This document shows, piece after piece, positions 16,431 through 25,038 of a DNA stretch of 64,000 bases. The notes under the pieces were generated by a model. It was not told the origin of the DNA. It did not search any database and was given only the letters and a program-made list of their open reading frames with translations. How positions within the stretch are numbered: the stretch's first letter is position 1; the number at the start of each line of letters is the position of its first letter. The stretch comes from Paraburkholderia piptadeniae (GTDB taxonomy: Bacteria; Pseudomonadota; Gammaproteobacteria; Burkholderiales; Burkholderiaceae): the NCBI RefSeq assembly GCF_900007165.1, contig NZ_CYGY02000023.1, forward strand, positions 124,001 through 188,000. The letters run 5' to 3'. The position numbers and the translations under genes are program-made.

Positions 16431-16460
16431 GTAAAACATCGTAAAACCTGGCAAAACCGT
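16431..16460. repeat. Three helically phased 10-bp repeats upstream of the ba3 oxidase operon
   Basis: Three consecutive 10-base units, GTAAAACATC, GTAAAACCTG and GCAAAACCGT, share G(T/C)AAAAC in exact 10-base register. The phasing puts each A tract on the same helix face, which can bend DNA or bind a regulator cooperatively. They lie about 200 bases before the first oxidase-operon gene, in a gap (16230-16655) that otherwise holds no gene. Confidence 0.6.
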
Positions 16461-16538
16461 CCCCTATTCTGCATCTTTTTGCGAACTTGAATACACTGTC
16501 GGCGCAGCGCGTCGGACGGACAAGCAGCAGCCATTCGA

Positions 16539-16562
16539 TTGACATAAGTCACATACGTGACT
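16539..16562. promoter_or_regulatory. Two overlapping dyads, possible FNR/CRP-superfamily or other operator
   Basis: TGAC-ATAA-GTCA (16540-16551) overlaps AGTCAC-ATAC-GTGACT (16547-16562), and the sequence begins with a -35-like TTGACA (16539-16544). The first dyad resembles, but does not match, the TTGAT-N4-ATCAA site of FNR/Anr regulators. The position about 95 bases before the first cytochrome gene of the oxidase operon suits a regulatory site. The regulator is not identified. Confidence 0.45.
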
Positions 16563-16655
16563 GAGGCGACCAAGCAGTATTGAAGAGAGCGACCCGCCTC
16601 TTCAAAGGGTGTTCACACAACGAATCTAGAAACCCATTTCCCTACGAGGCCACTC

Positions 16656-17378
16656 GTGCATCGCAGAACCGTCGGCTCTTCGATCCTGTTGCTGATTTGC
16701 GCCATTTGCACCTTGTGTGCGCGGCCTTCGATTGCCGCCTCGAACGACGTACCGCCGCCGTCGGCTATGGACGAAAAAATGCACGCCTGCACGACCTGTC
16801 ACGGCGTGCAGGGCCAGGGGCGCAACAACGACTACTTCCCCCGCATCGCCGGCAAGCCCGCGGACTATCTGTTCAACCAGCTGACTGCATTCCGCGACGG
16901 CGGCCGCACGTATCCGCCGATGGGCTATCTGCTCGCGTTCCTGCCTGACGACTATCTGCGCAAGATCAGCCAGTACTTTGCCGATCGTCAGCCGCCTTAT
17001 CCGAATCCCGATACCAACCCGCTGCCTCAAGCGACGCTCGACTACGGCAAGCAGCTCGTCATGCAAGGCGACACGAAGCGCGGCATTCCCGCGTGCGCCG
17101 CGTGTCACGGCGAGCACCTGACGGGACAACAGCCCGGCATCCCGGGCCTGCTCGGCCTGCACGCGAGCTATATCGCCGGACAGATGGGCACATGGCGCTC
17201 CGGCACGCGTCATGCGCTCGCGCCCGACTGCATGCACTCGATCACCGTCAAACTGAACGACAAGGACATCACCGCGGTATCGAGCTGGCTCGCGCGCCAG
17301 CCGCGGCCCGCCGATCCGCGTCCCGTGCCGCGACTGCCCGGCAAGCTGCCATTGGCATGTGGGAGCCAACCGGAATGA
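16656..17378 (+). CDS. Exported dihaem cytochrome c (c4-like)
   Basis: The 240-residue product has a signal peptide of about 30 residues ending near PSIAAS. Two class-I cytochrome c domains follow, with haem motifs CTTCHG (near 46) and CAACHG (near 147). The two-domain layout matches cytochrome c4-like electron carriers. It is the first gene of a terminal-oxidase operon and overlaps the next by four bases (ATGA), so translation is probably coupled. It likely passes electrons to the oxidase in the periplasm. Confidence 0.9.
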   Translation: MHRRTVGSSILLLICAICTLCARPSIAASNDVPPPSAMDEKMHACTTCHGVQGQGRNNDYFPRIAGKPADYLFNQLTAFRDGGRTYPPMGYLLAFLPDDYLRKISQYFADRQPPYPNPDTNPLPQATLDYGKQLVMQGDTKRGIPACAACHGEHLTGQQPGIPGLLGLHASYIAGQMGTWRSGTRHALAPDCMHSITVKLNDKDITAVSSWLARQPRPADPRPVPRLPGKLPLACGSQPE

Positions 17379-18715
17379 AGACTCTCTCCTCTCGCTCCGT
17401 CAATCGCATGCAACGCGCCGCCCGCATCACGCGCCGCGCGACGATCTCATTGGTCGCAGGCACCGCGCTTGCGCTCGCTGCCATCGCCCCGCAATCTCCG
17501 TTCGTCAGCGCTGCTTATGGAGCGGGCGCGGCCACGCCCGCAGCCGCCGGCGCGCGTCCCGAACAGGTCGTGCGCGGCGAGTATCTTGCGCGCGCGGGCG
17601 ATTGCGTCGCGTGTCACACCGCGCCGCGCGGCAAGACGTTCGGCGGCGGTCTCGCGATGGAAACGCCGTTCGGCACGCTCTACACGCCGAACATCAGCCC
17701 CGACAACGAGTACGGCATCGGCAAATGGACTGCCGACGATTTCTTCAAGATGATGCGCACGGGCAAGAGCCCGGATGGCAAGCTGATCTATCCGGCCATG
17801 CCGATTGCGCAATACACGAAGGTCACGCGCGAAGACTCCGACGCGATCTTCGCGTATCTGAAGTCGGTCGAGCCCGTGCATCAGGCGAACCGCAAGCATG
17901 CCCTGCGCTTCCCGTTCAACCAGCGCGAGCTGTTGATCGGCTGGCGTTCGCTGTACTTCCGCGAAGGCGAGTTCCAGCCGAACCCGACGCGCTCCGTCGA
18001 ATGGAATCGCGGCGCATATCTGGTCGAAGGGCTCGGCCACTGCACGATGTGCCACACGAAGATCAATCTGCTCGGCGGCTCGTCGAAGAGCGAGCAGTTC
18101 GCGGGCGGCCTTATCCCGGTGCAGAACTGGTACGCGCCGTCGCTCACCTCCGACAAGGACGGCGGCCTCGGCGACTGGAGCATCAAGGACATCGTCGATC
18201 TGCTGCAGGCGGGCATCTCCGATCGCGGCGCGGTCTATGGCCCGATGGCGGAAGTGACGTACCACAGCCTGCAATACATGACCGACGACGACGTGAAGGC
18301 GATGGCCGTCTATCTGAAGACGCTGCCCGACAACGATCCGGGCCGCAAGACGGGCCCATCGGCGACTGTCAAGCCTGCCGTATTCGAATCCGGCCAGCAC
18401 ATCTACATGACGAAGTGCGCGATGTGCCACGGCGACAACGGCGAAGGCAAGCTCCAGCATTACCCGCCGCTCGCGCGCAACCAGTCGATCGAAATGGATT
18501 CGGCCGTCAACCCGATCCGCATCGTGCTCAACGGCGGCTTCCCGCCGGGCACGCGGCGCAATCCGGAGCCCTATGGCATGCCGCCGTTCGCGCAGGAACT
18601 GAACGACGCCGACGCCGCCGCTGTTGTCACCTACATCCGCACGGCCTGGGGCAATCACGGCCAGCCCGTGACGGCGAAACAGGTCAACGAGTTGCGCAAG
18701 GCGCCGCTGCACTGA
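17375..18715 (+). CDS. Exported trihaem cytochrome c
   Basis: The 446-residue product has an N-terminal signal sequence (to about residue 48) and three haem-binding motifs: CVACHT, CTMCHT and CAMCHG. The three-domain layout resembles the cytochrome subunit of membrane alcohol/gluconate/aldehyde dehydrogenases, which moves electrons from periplasmic dehydrogenases to the respiratory chain. No flavin or PQQ dehydrogenase subunit is next to it; instead it sits inside an oxidase operon. The ATG at 17375 overlaps the previous stop as ATGA. Confidence 0.9.
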   Translation: MKTLSSRSVNRMQRAARITRRATISLVAGTALALAAIAPQSPFVSAAYGAGAATPAAAGARPEQVVRGEYLARAGDCVACHTAPRGKTFGGGLAMETPFGTLYTPNISPDNEYGIGKWTADDFFKMMRTGKSPDGKLIYPAMPIAQYTKVTREDSDAIFAYLKSVEPVHQANRKHALRFPFNQRELLIGWRSLYFREGEFQPNPTRSVEWNRGAYLVEGLGHCTMCHTKINLLGGSSKSEQFAGGLIPVQNWYAPSLTSDKDGGLGDWSIKDIVDLLQAGISDRGAVYGPMAEVTYHSLQYMTDDDVKAMAVYLKTLPDNDPGRKTGPSATVKPAVFESGQHIYMTKCAMCHGDNGEGKLQHYPPLARNQSIEMDSAVNPIRIVLNGGFPPGTRRNPEPYGMPPFAQELNDADAAAVVTYIRTAWGNHGQPVTAKQVNELRKAPLH

Positions 18716-18758
18716 TCACGCTTCACTGACACAAACCCTGTCCTCGGAGACTTCGCAG

Positions 18759-18941
18759 ATGGACCCTAACGATCACTCCGGCGACCACTACGGCAACGCT
18801 TCGGACGACGAAGTCGAACGCATCGTCGCGCAAGGACCGAACGGCGCGATCGCGGTCGCGGGCGTCGCCGCCGTGGTCGTCCTCGCGATCTGGATCGGCT
18901 TCTACTTTCTCGTGTTCCTGCCGCGCGGCGTCATTCACTGA
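18759..18941 (+). CDS. Small single-helix oxidase-associated protein
   Basis: This 60-residue protein has an acidic N-terminus and one membrane helix (about 30-52, rich in Ala and Val, ending FYFLVFLPRG). It lies between the cytochrome and subunit II genes of a ba3-type oxidase, where a small subunit IIa-like protein is often found, so it is probably a small structural subunit. A GGAGA ribosome site precedes the ATG. The next gene starts two bases after the stop. Confidence 0.75.
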   Translation: MDPNDHSGDHYGNASDDEVERIVAQGPNGAIAVAGVAAVVVLAIWIGFYFLVFLPRGVIH

Positions 18942-18943
18942 TC

Positions 18944-19516
18944 ATGTCGACCCAACCTTCCCATTCTCCAGACAGCGGTCATGCCGTCTCCGTGCGCTCG
19001 GAACGGCGCTGGGCGTACTTCGTCATCGCGATCGTCGTGTTCATGCTCGTCCTCGTCGTGTACTCGGGGCTGCACTGGGCAATGATGCCGCCGTCGCGCG
19101 TCGAGACCATCGATCCGTCGCGGCTGCAGATGTCGGGTGAATTCGTCGAGAGCAATCTGGGCAGCGCCGTCGAGCCCGACGGTTCCGTCGTCGTGCGCTT
19201 CATCGCGCAGCAGTACTCGTTCACGCCGCAGTGCCTGCTGGTGCCCGCCGACACCGACATCACCTTCCGCACGACGAGCGCCGATGTCGTGCACGGCCTG
19301 CTCGTCACCGACACGAACATCAACACGATGGTCGTGCCCGGCTACGTCGCGACGTTTTCCTCCTCCTTCGACAAACCCGCCGACCATCTGATGCCGTGCC
19401 ACGAGTTCTGCGGCTTCGGCCATCAGACGATGTGGGCGCACGTGAAGGTCATCGACAAGGCTGCCTTCTTCGAACAGGCAAAACAACATCGGAGGCTCAG
19501 CTGTGTTTCACGCTAA
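18944..19516 (+). CDS. Cytochrome c oxidase subunit II (ba3 type)
   Basis: This 190-residue protein has one N-terminal membrane helix (about 24-46) and a periplasmic cupredoxin domain. The dinuclear CuA ligands are visible as CHEFCGFGHQTMW near residue 150, with the first His in VVHGLLV. The single helix and short length fit family B (ba3) enzymes rather than aa3. It takes electrons from the periplasmic cytochromes c and passes them to subunit I. Its end overlaps the subunit I start by 14 bases. Confidence 0.93.
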   Translation: MSTQPSHSPDSGHAVSVRSERRWAYFVIAIVVFMLVLVVYSGLHWAMMPPSRVETIDPSRLQMSGEFVESNLGSAVEPDGSVVVRFIAQQYSFTPQCLLVPADTDITFRTTSADVVHGLLVTDTNINTMVVPGYVATFSSSFDKPADHLMPCHEFCGFGHQTMWAHVKVIDKAAFFEQAKQHRRLSCVSR

Positions 19517-21125
19517 GCGACTCGTTCTCGCGCACTTCTGGCTCGCGTTCATCTCGTTCGGGGTCGCGCTGCTGCTGGGCGCATGGCAGATGCTGGTGCG
19601 CAGTCCGCTGCATCCGTGGATCGGCGAACCGGAGCTTTACTACCGTTCGGTGACGGCGCACGGCACGGTGATGGCCTATGTGCTGCCCACGCTGGTCGCG
19701 ATGGGCTTCGGCTACGCGATCGTCGAACTCGCGCTGCAACAGGCGCTCGTCGGCTTGAAGTGGGCATGGGCCGCGCTGATCATGCTCGCGATCGGCGCGG
19801 TGATGGCAATCGTGCCCGTCGCGGCCGGCCAGGCGTCGGTGCTCTTCACGTTCTATCCGCCGATGATCGGCAGCCCGTTCTATTACCTCGGCGTGGTGCT
19901 CGTCGTCGTCGGCTCGTGGATCTGGGTCGTGCTGATGGGCATCAACCTGCGCATCTGGAAGCGCGCGAACCCGGGCAAGCCGGTGCCGCTCGCGATGTAT
20001 GCGAACGTCGCGGGCGCGTATCTGTGGGCGTGGACGGCCGTGGGCGCGGCACTCGAAATCCTCTTCCAGATCCTGCCCGTCGCGCTCGGCCTCAAGACGA
20101 CCATCGATGCCGGTCTCGCGCGTGTGCTGTTCTCGTGGACGCTGCACGCGATCGTCTACTTCTGGCTGGTTCCGTCGTATATCGCGTACTACACGCTGGT
20201 GCCGCGCGCAATCGGCGGACGGCTGTACAGCGATTCGATGGCGCGCGTGTCGTTCATCCTGTTCCTCGTGTTCGCGATGCCGATCGGCATTCACCACCTG
20301 TTCGCCGATCCGCAAGTGGGCGCGGGCTTCAAGTTCGTGCATGCCGTGTTCACGGGCATGGTGTCGGTGCCGACGCTGCTGACCGTGTTCACGATCTGCG
20401 CATCGGTGGAAATCGCCGGACGGCTGCGCGGCGGCAAGGGCGCATTCGGCTGGCTGAAGGCGTTGCCGTGGGACAACCCGATGATGCTCGTCATCGCGTT
20501 CTCGTTCATCATGCTCGGCTTCGGCGGCGCGGGCGGGCTCATCAACATGAGCTACCAGCTCAACGAGACGATTCACAACACGCAGTGGGTCACGGGCCAC
20601 TTTCACCTGATCTTCGGCGGCGCAATCGTCATCATGTACTTCGCGATCGCGTATGAACTGTGGCCGCAACTGACGGGCCGCGCGATCGGCTCGCTGAACC
20701 TGATCCGCTGGCAACTGTGGCTGTGGTTCATCGGCATGATGGTCGTCACGCTGCCTTGGCACTACGTGGGTCTGCTCGGCGCGCCGCGCCGGATGGCCTA
20801 CTACGACTACAGCAATCCCGCGATTGCGCCGCAAGCGGTCTGGGTTGCCGTCTCGGCATTCGGCGGTCTGATACTCGTGATCTCCGGACTGCTGTTCCTC
20901 TACATCCTCGCGAAAGCGCAGTTCGGTGCGATCGAACAGCCGAAGCAGTTCCGCTTCAGCGCGCCCGTGCATCCCGTCGAGCGCGTGCCTGCCGCGCTGA
21001 ACAGCTTCGGCCTGTGGGTCGCGCTGATGATCGGCCTGACGGTCGTGAACTACAGCGTGCCGATCGCGCAGTTGCTCGGCTTGCAACAGACGTCCGTGCC
21101 GGCCGTCGCAGTGGGAGCACGGTGA
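19503..21125 (+). CDS. Cytochrome c oxidase subunit I (ba3 type)
   Basis: This 540-residue protein is a haem-copper oxidase catalytic subunit with about 13 membrane helices. Expected ligands are visible: a low-spin haem His in SVTAHGTVMAY, CuB ligands in WTLHAIVYFWLVP and IGIHHLFADP, and the haem His pair in TGHFHLIFGG. Sequence style and gene neighbours place it in family B (ba3), usually a high-affinity proton-pumping oxidase. The start is a GTG at 19503 inside the subunit II gene. The next gene overlaps its stop by one base (TGATG). Confidence 0.93.
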   Translation: MFHAKRLVLAHFWLAFISFGVALLLGAWQMLVRSPLHPWIGEPELYYRSVTAHGTVMAYVLPTLVAMGFGYAIVELALQQALVGLKWAWAALIMLAIGAVMAIVPVAAGQASVLFTFYPPMIGSPFYYLGVVLVVVGSWIWVVLMGINLRIWKRANPGKPVPLAMYANVAGAYLWAWTAVGAALEILFQILPVALGLKTTIDAGLARVLFSWTLHAIVYFWLVPSYIAYYTLVPRAIGGRLYSDSMARVSFILFLVFAMPIGIHHLFADPQVGAGFKFVHAVFTGMVSVPTLLTVFTICASVEIAGRLRGGKGAFGWLKALPWDNPMMLVIAFSFIMLGFGGAGGLINMSYQLNETIHNTQWVTGHFHLIFGGAIVIMYFAIAYELWPQLTGRAIGSLNLIRWQLWLWFIGMMVVTLPWHYVGLLGAPRRMAYYDYSNPAIAPQAVWVAVSAFGGLILVISGLLFLYILAKAQFGAIEQPKQFRFSAPVHPVERVPAALNSFGLWVALMIGLTVVNYSVPIAQLLGLQQTSVPAVAVGAR

Positions 21126-21934
21126 TGAGCGACGAACGCGTATTCAGCTTCAGCAACCGATGGTTCACGTCGGGCGTCGGCGGCGTGATTGCGATTGCTG
21201 TCGTGTCGATTCTGATCGGCTTCATCTGGCTGCCGTCGAAGCATCCCGACTTCACGCAACGCGGACTCTGGGCGGCGATTTGCAGCGCGGCGGGCGCGCC
21301 GTCGTCGTGGTATTCGCAAAACGAGAACATCGCGGGCCCGGCGCCCAGCAATGTGGTCGTGCTGCCGCCCGCGCCGCCGTTGAGCCGCCCGAGTCCCGAT
21401 GCCGTCTCGGTCGGGCGCGGCGCGACGCTCGCGCAGAACTGCTCGATGTGTCATGGCGTAGAGAGCCTGATTCAGGTCACGGCGCCCGTGCTCGCGGGGC
21501 AGTACGCGGACGTGATCTACAAGCAGTTGCGCGACTATCAGAGCGGCCAGCGCATGAACTCGATCATGCAGCCCATCATCCGTCATCTGAACGACCGCGA
21601 CCTGCACGATCTCGCGAACTACTACTCGACGCTGCCGCGCCCGCCCGCCGTCGAAAAGGGCACTGTCGACGACGCGAGCATCCGCAAGCTCGTCAACGAA
21701 GGCTCGCCGATGCGCAACATCGCGCCGTGTGCCGCGTGTCACGGCGAGCGCGACCGCAAGGGGTCCGCGCCGTGGCTGGGCGGGCAGTCATCGGTGTATA
21801 TGGCGGCGCAGTTGCGCGCCTTCGCCAACGGCGATCGTCATAACGACGTCAACGAGCAGATGCGCAACGTCGCGCGCAACATGACGCCGGAAGAAATCGA
21901 CGGCGTGGCGAAGTACTACGCGGTGCGGCCCTAA
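21125..21934 (+). CDS. Membrane-anchored dihaem cytochrome c
   Basis: This 269-residue protein has an uncleaved N-terminal helix (about 17-37, GGVIAIAVVSILIGFIWLP), then two cytochrome c domains with CSMCHG and CAACHG. The anchor would hold it in the inner membrane with both haems in the periplasm, close to the CuA site. It is the last gene of the oxidase operon and starts at an ATG overlapping the subunit I stop. With the two upstream cytochromes the operon encodes seven haem c sites. Confidence 0.9.
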   Translation: MSDERVFSFSNRWFTSGVGGVIAIAVVSILIGFIWLPSKHPDFTQRGLWAAICSAAGAPSSWYSQNENIAGPAPSNVVVLPPAPPLSRPSPDAVSVGRGATLAQNCSMCHGVESLIQVTAPVLAGQYADVIYKQLRDYQSGQRMNSIMQPIIRHLNDRDLHDLANYYSTLPRPPAVEKGTVDDASIRKLVNEGSPMRNIAPCAACHGERDRKGSAPWLGGQSSVYMAAQLRAFANGDRHNDVNEQMRNVARNMTPEEIDGVAKYYAVRP

Positions 21935-21958
21935 GGCCCTAAGCTGCCGCAAAAACAA

Positions 21959-21999
21959 ACGGCGGTGCAAGCGTCGAAGGCTTGCATCGCCGTTCTCTT
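21959..21999 (+). terminator. Terminator after the oxidase operon
   Basis: A 14-base stem with one G-T pair (21959-21972 with 21980-21993) is followed by TCTCTTTT. It lies 24 bases after the last cytochrome gene. A-rich sequence on its left side may let it act weakly on the minus strand too. Confidence 0.8.
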
Positions 22000-22069
22000 T
22001 TGCGTCGATGATGAAGCGCGAGCAAGTGACGCTTCGCCTCCTCTTCACGCACCCTGATCCGTCGGCGAT

Positions 22070-22094
22070 GCAAAGACGTGAGCTACGTCTTTGC
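22070..22094. repeat. 10-bp perfect inverted repeat downstream of the chemoreceptor gene
   Basis: GCAAAGACGT (22070-22079) pairs with ACGTCTTTGC (22085-22094) around a 5-base loop. It lies 20 bases after the chemoreceptor stop on the minus strand and could form a 3'-end hairpin. No T run follows, so it is not a classical terminator. Confidence 0.55.
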
Positions 22095-22114
22095 GATTCC
22101 ATTCGCCAACATGC

Positions 22115-23764
22115 CTAGACGGCGTCGGCTGTCTCCAGCGACACGTCCAGATCCGGCTTCTGCGCGACGGCGCGACGCGCAACGGGACGCGGCGAAGAAG
22201 CGCGCGTGCTGTCGGTGCGGAACACGGCGACGGCCTCCGTGAGATGCCGCGCCTGCTCTTCGAGCGAACTGGCGGCTGCCGCGGCCTGCTCGACGAGCGC
22301 GGCATTCTGCTGCGTCACTTCGTCCATCTGCGCGACCGCGACGTTCACCTGATCGATGCCCGTGCTCTGCTCGTTTGCCGCTTCGGCGATCTCGTTCATG
22401 ATCGCGCTGACGCGCGCAATCGCGTCGACGATCTCCGTCATTGTCGAACCCGAACGCTGGACGAGATCGGCGCCCGCCGTCACACGTTCATTCGACGTAC
22501 CGATCAAGCCTTTGATCTCCTTCGCCGCTGCCGCGCTACGCTGCGCAAGCGAACGGACTTCGCTCGCGACGACCGCAAAGCCGCGCCCCTGTTCGCCTGC
22601 GCGCGCGGCTTCGACGGCGGCGTTCAACGCGAGGATATTGGTCTGGAACGCGATGCCCTCGATCACGCCGACGATATCGGCGATACGCCGCGAGTCGTCG
22701 ACGATCTGCTGCATCGTGCCCACCACCTGCTGCGTGAGTTCGCCGCCTTGCGCCGCGAGCGTCGATGCGCCTTGCGCGAGCGAGCTGGCCTGCTTCGCGT
22801 TGTCGGCCGTCTGCTTGACCGTCGACGTGAGTTCTTCGATGCTCGCCGCCGTTTCTTCGAGCGAGGCCGCCTGCTCTTCCGTGCGCTGCGACAGATTCGT
22901 ATTGCCCGCCGCGATTTCGCTCACGCCTGTGTCGATCGAATCGGTGCTGTGGCGCACCGTGTTCACCGTCGCGATCAGCGACTCCTGCATTCTGCGCAGC
23001 GCCGCGGCGAGGCGGCCCATTTCGTTGTCGCCGGTATTCTCGATACGGCCCGTCAGGTCGCCGTGCGCGATGCGCTGGAACTGCTTGATGGTGGCATCGA
23101 CGGGATGCACGATCGCGCGAACCATCACGACGCGTCCAATCCACGCGAAGATCAGCGTGCCCGCCATGCCGATCGCAACAGCGATACACACGGCATAGAA
23201 CAGCTGCTGGGCATCCTGGTAGCGCTTTTCGGCGTGATCGAGCTGTAGCTTTTCGAGCGTCAGCATCGGCTTTTCGTAGGCGCTGTACAGCGGCGACAGC
23301 TTGTGCCCCTGCAACTGGTGGAACATCTCCTTGTCGCGGGCCTTGAGCGCCGCCATTGCAGGTTCGACGCCTTCGCGCAGGAACGTATCGCGCTTTTCCT
23401 GCATCTCCTTGATGAGCCGCTGCTCGTCGGCGTCATTGCTCGCATTGCGAAGGAAATTGGCGAGACGTTCGTTCGACACCTTCAGATAGGTATCGAACCG
23501 CTTGAGTACCGCGCCGGCGCCTTCCTGGTCATTCAGTTCGTTGAGCGATGAATACGTCGCGAGCGAGAGGCGCAGGCGAAGCAGCTGGCCCGCGCTGCCT
23601 TCGAGATCCGCGACGGCGGGCGTGTCGACCGTATACATCCGCTGCAACGACGCATTGCTTGCACGCAACGAGAGCAGCCCCGCCGCCGCGCCGATCAGCA
23701 ATACGATGCCGAACAGCACGATCATCAACGTAAGGTACGTACGAATCGAAAGACCTTTCAACAT
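22115..23764 (-). CDS. Methyl-accepting chemotaxis protein (Tar/Tsr type)
   Basis: The 549-residue receptor has an N-terminal helix (about 9-31), a periplasmic four-helix-bundle ligand domain (about 35-190), and a second helix (about 190-212). A HAMP domain follows (about 213-265), then the cytoplasmic signalling coiled coil. The hairpin tip contains [20 protein letters not shown] and [13 protein letters not shown], the CheA/CheW contact region. The C-terminus lacks the NWETF receptor tail, so it is a minor-type receptor in adaptation. An AGGAGA ribosome site precedes the ATG. A near-consensus sigma-28 promoter lies upstream at 23888-23914, so it is probably a flagellar-regulon gene. Confidence 0.93.
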   Translation of the reverse strand: MLKGLSIRTYLTLMIVLFGIVLLIGAAAGLLSLRASNASLQRMYTVDTPAVADLEGSAGQLLRLRLSLATYSSLNELNDQEGAGAVLKRFDTYLKVSNERLANFLRNASNDADEQRLIKEMQEKRDTFLREGVEPAMAALKARDKEMFHQLQGHKLSPLYSAYEKPMLTLEKLQLDHAEKRYQDAQQLFYAVCIAVAIGMAGTLIFAWIGRVVMVRAIVHPVDATIKQFQRIAHGDLTGRIENTGDNEMGRLAAALRRMQESLIATVNTVRHSTDSIDTGVSEIAAGNTNLSQRTEEQAASLEETAASIEELTSTVKQTADNAKQASSLAQGASTLAAQGGELTQQVVGTMQQIVDDSRRIADIVGVIEGIAFQTNILALNAAVEAARAGEQGRGFAVVASEVRSLAQRSAAAAKEIKGLIGTSNERVTAGADLVQRSGSTMTEIVDAIARVSAIMNEIAEAANEQSTGIDQVNVAVAQMDEVTQQNAALVEQAAAAASSLEEQARHLTEAVAVFRTDSTRASSPRPVARRAVAQKPDLDVSLETADAV

Positions 23765-23887
23765 GAAGCATGTCTCCTATGGCCGCCTGACCGGAATCTC
23801 CAGTGTTCCGTGACAGGATTGCTGCGCCCGGCCGCCAGGCAAGGTCCGCAACTCGATTGAACATTAAGCAGATGCACCACATCGCCA

Positions 23888-23914
23888 GTTACGGCTGATT
23901 TGGCGAAAACTTTA
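23888..23914 (-). promoter_or_regulatory. Sigma-28 (FliA) promoter of the chemoreceptor gene
   Basis: On the minus strand the sequence reads TAAAGTTT, exactly 11 bases, then GCCGTAAC. The sigma-28 consensus is TAAAGTTT-N11-GCCGATAA, so the -35 block is perfect and the -10 block agrees in its GCCG core. It is about 124 bases upstream of the start codon. This is strong evidence that the receptor is made with the flagellar regulon. Confidence 0.85.
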
Positions 23915-23997
23915 TGGCCTGTCGGAAAGCTTTCTGTCGGAGGGCCGCCAGGCTTGATCTCACGCAATCTCGCCCGGAACATCGGGCGTGTCGCGGA

Positions 23998-24903
23998 TCA
24001 GCCGACCTTGAGTCCGCCCGCCGCTTCGAAGATCTCGCGGAGCCATTGCGCGAACGCGCGCACGCGCGACGACAGCTGGCGGCTTTGCGGATACAGCACG
24101 GTGACGGGCATCGGCGGCGGCGGAAATTGCGGCAGCACGACGACGAGACTGCCCGCGGCGAGCTCGTTCAGCGCCCGATAACGCGGCACCTGCACGAGAC
24201 CGAGTCCGGCAACAGCCGCGCCCGTGTACAGATCGGCGCCCGTCACCGACACGATCGCCTGGAGATTCACTTCGACCACGCGTTCATCGACGGTGAATTC
24301 GAGCGGCATTGCGCTGCCTGTCGCGCTCGATATGTAGTTGACAGCGCGATGCGTGGCAAGCGCGGCGAGATCGGCTGGCAGGCCATGCCGCTCCAGATAT
24401 GCGGGGCTCGCGAGCGTCACCTGCTCCAGCCGCGCGACGCGCCGCCCCACCATCGACGAATCCTGCAGTTTGCCCGCCCGCAGCACGCAATCGACGCCTT
24501 CGCGCACGAGATCGACAAGCCGGTCGTCCTCGCCGATATGCAGTTCGATGCCCGGATAGCGTTCGAGAAAATCCGGCAACGCCGGAACGATGAAGTGCCG
24601 CGCAAGCGTGCCCTGCAAGTTCACGCGCAACAGCCCCTTTGGCGCGGCGTCGCGAAACGAGCCTTCGGCCTCTTCCATGTCGGCGAGCAGGCGCACGCAG
24701 CGCCGGTAATACGCTTCGCCGTCAGGCGTGAGGCGCACGGTGCGCGTGGTGCGCTCGAGCAGCCGCGCGCCGAGCCGCTGCTCCATCCGCTTCATCAGGT
24801 TCGTGACGGTGGCGCGTGGAATCTGCAGATCGTCGGAGGCACGCGTGAAGCTCAGCCGCTCGGCGATGCGGACGAACACCTGCATTTCCTGGAAACGGTC
24901 CAT
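23998..24903 (-). CDS. LysR-family transcriptional regulator
   Basis: This 301-residue protein has a LysR HTH (about 5-62) with FVRIAERLSFTRASDDLQIPRATVTNL in two pieces, followed by an effector-binding domain. The HTH and the MDRFQEMQVFVRI start place it in the DmlR/YafC-like branch. It is divergent from a short-chain dehydrogenase at 25039, its likely target. The 135-base gap between them contains an AT-rich patch (24974-25015) that may be the shared control region. The effector is unknown. Confidence 0.9.
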   Translation of the reverse strand: MDRFQEMQVFVRIAERLSFTRASDDLQIPRATVTNLMKRMEQRLGARLLERTTRTVRLTPDGEAYYRRCVRLLADMEEAEGSFRDAAPKGLLRVNLQGTLARHFIVPALPDFLERYPGIELHIGEDDRLVDLVREGVDCVLRAGKLQDSSMVGRRVARLEQVTLASPAYLERHGLPADLAALATHRAVNYISSATGSAMPLEFTVDERVVEVNLQAIVSVTGADLYTGAAVAGLGLVQVPRYRALNELAAGSLVVVLPQFPPPPMPVTVLYPQSRQLSSRVRAFAQWLREIFEAAGGLKVG

Positions 24904-25038
24904 GGCGGCTTGCTGCGCGGTCTGCTGCGGCGCATTGTTGAAGTGAATGGAACGATGGTAGCAACTCTCGGCCGATTATCTCTTCCACGAAATATCCGAT
25001 CATCCTTTCACCAAATCACTACTTCGAGGAACGGCATC

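Noticed and set aside
19497..21086. 529-codon minus-strand open frame opposite oxidase subunit I
   Set aside because: It is a shadow of subunit I; the composition is Arg/His/Asp-rich and shows no family motif.
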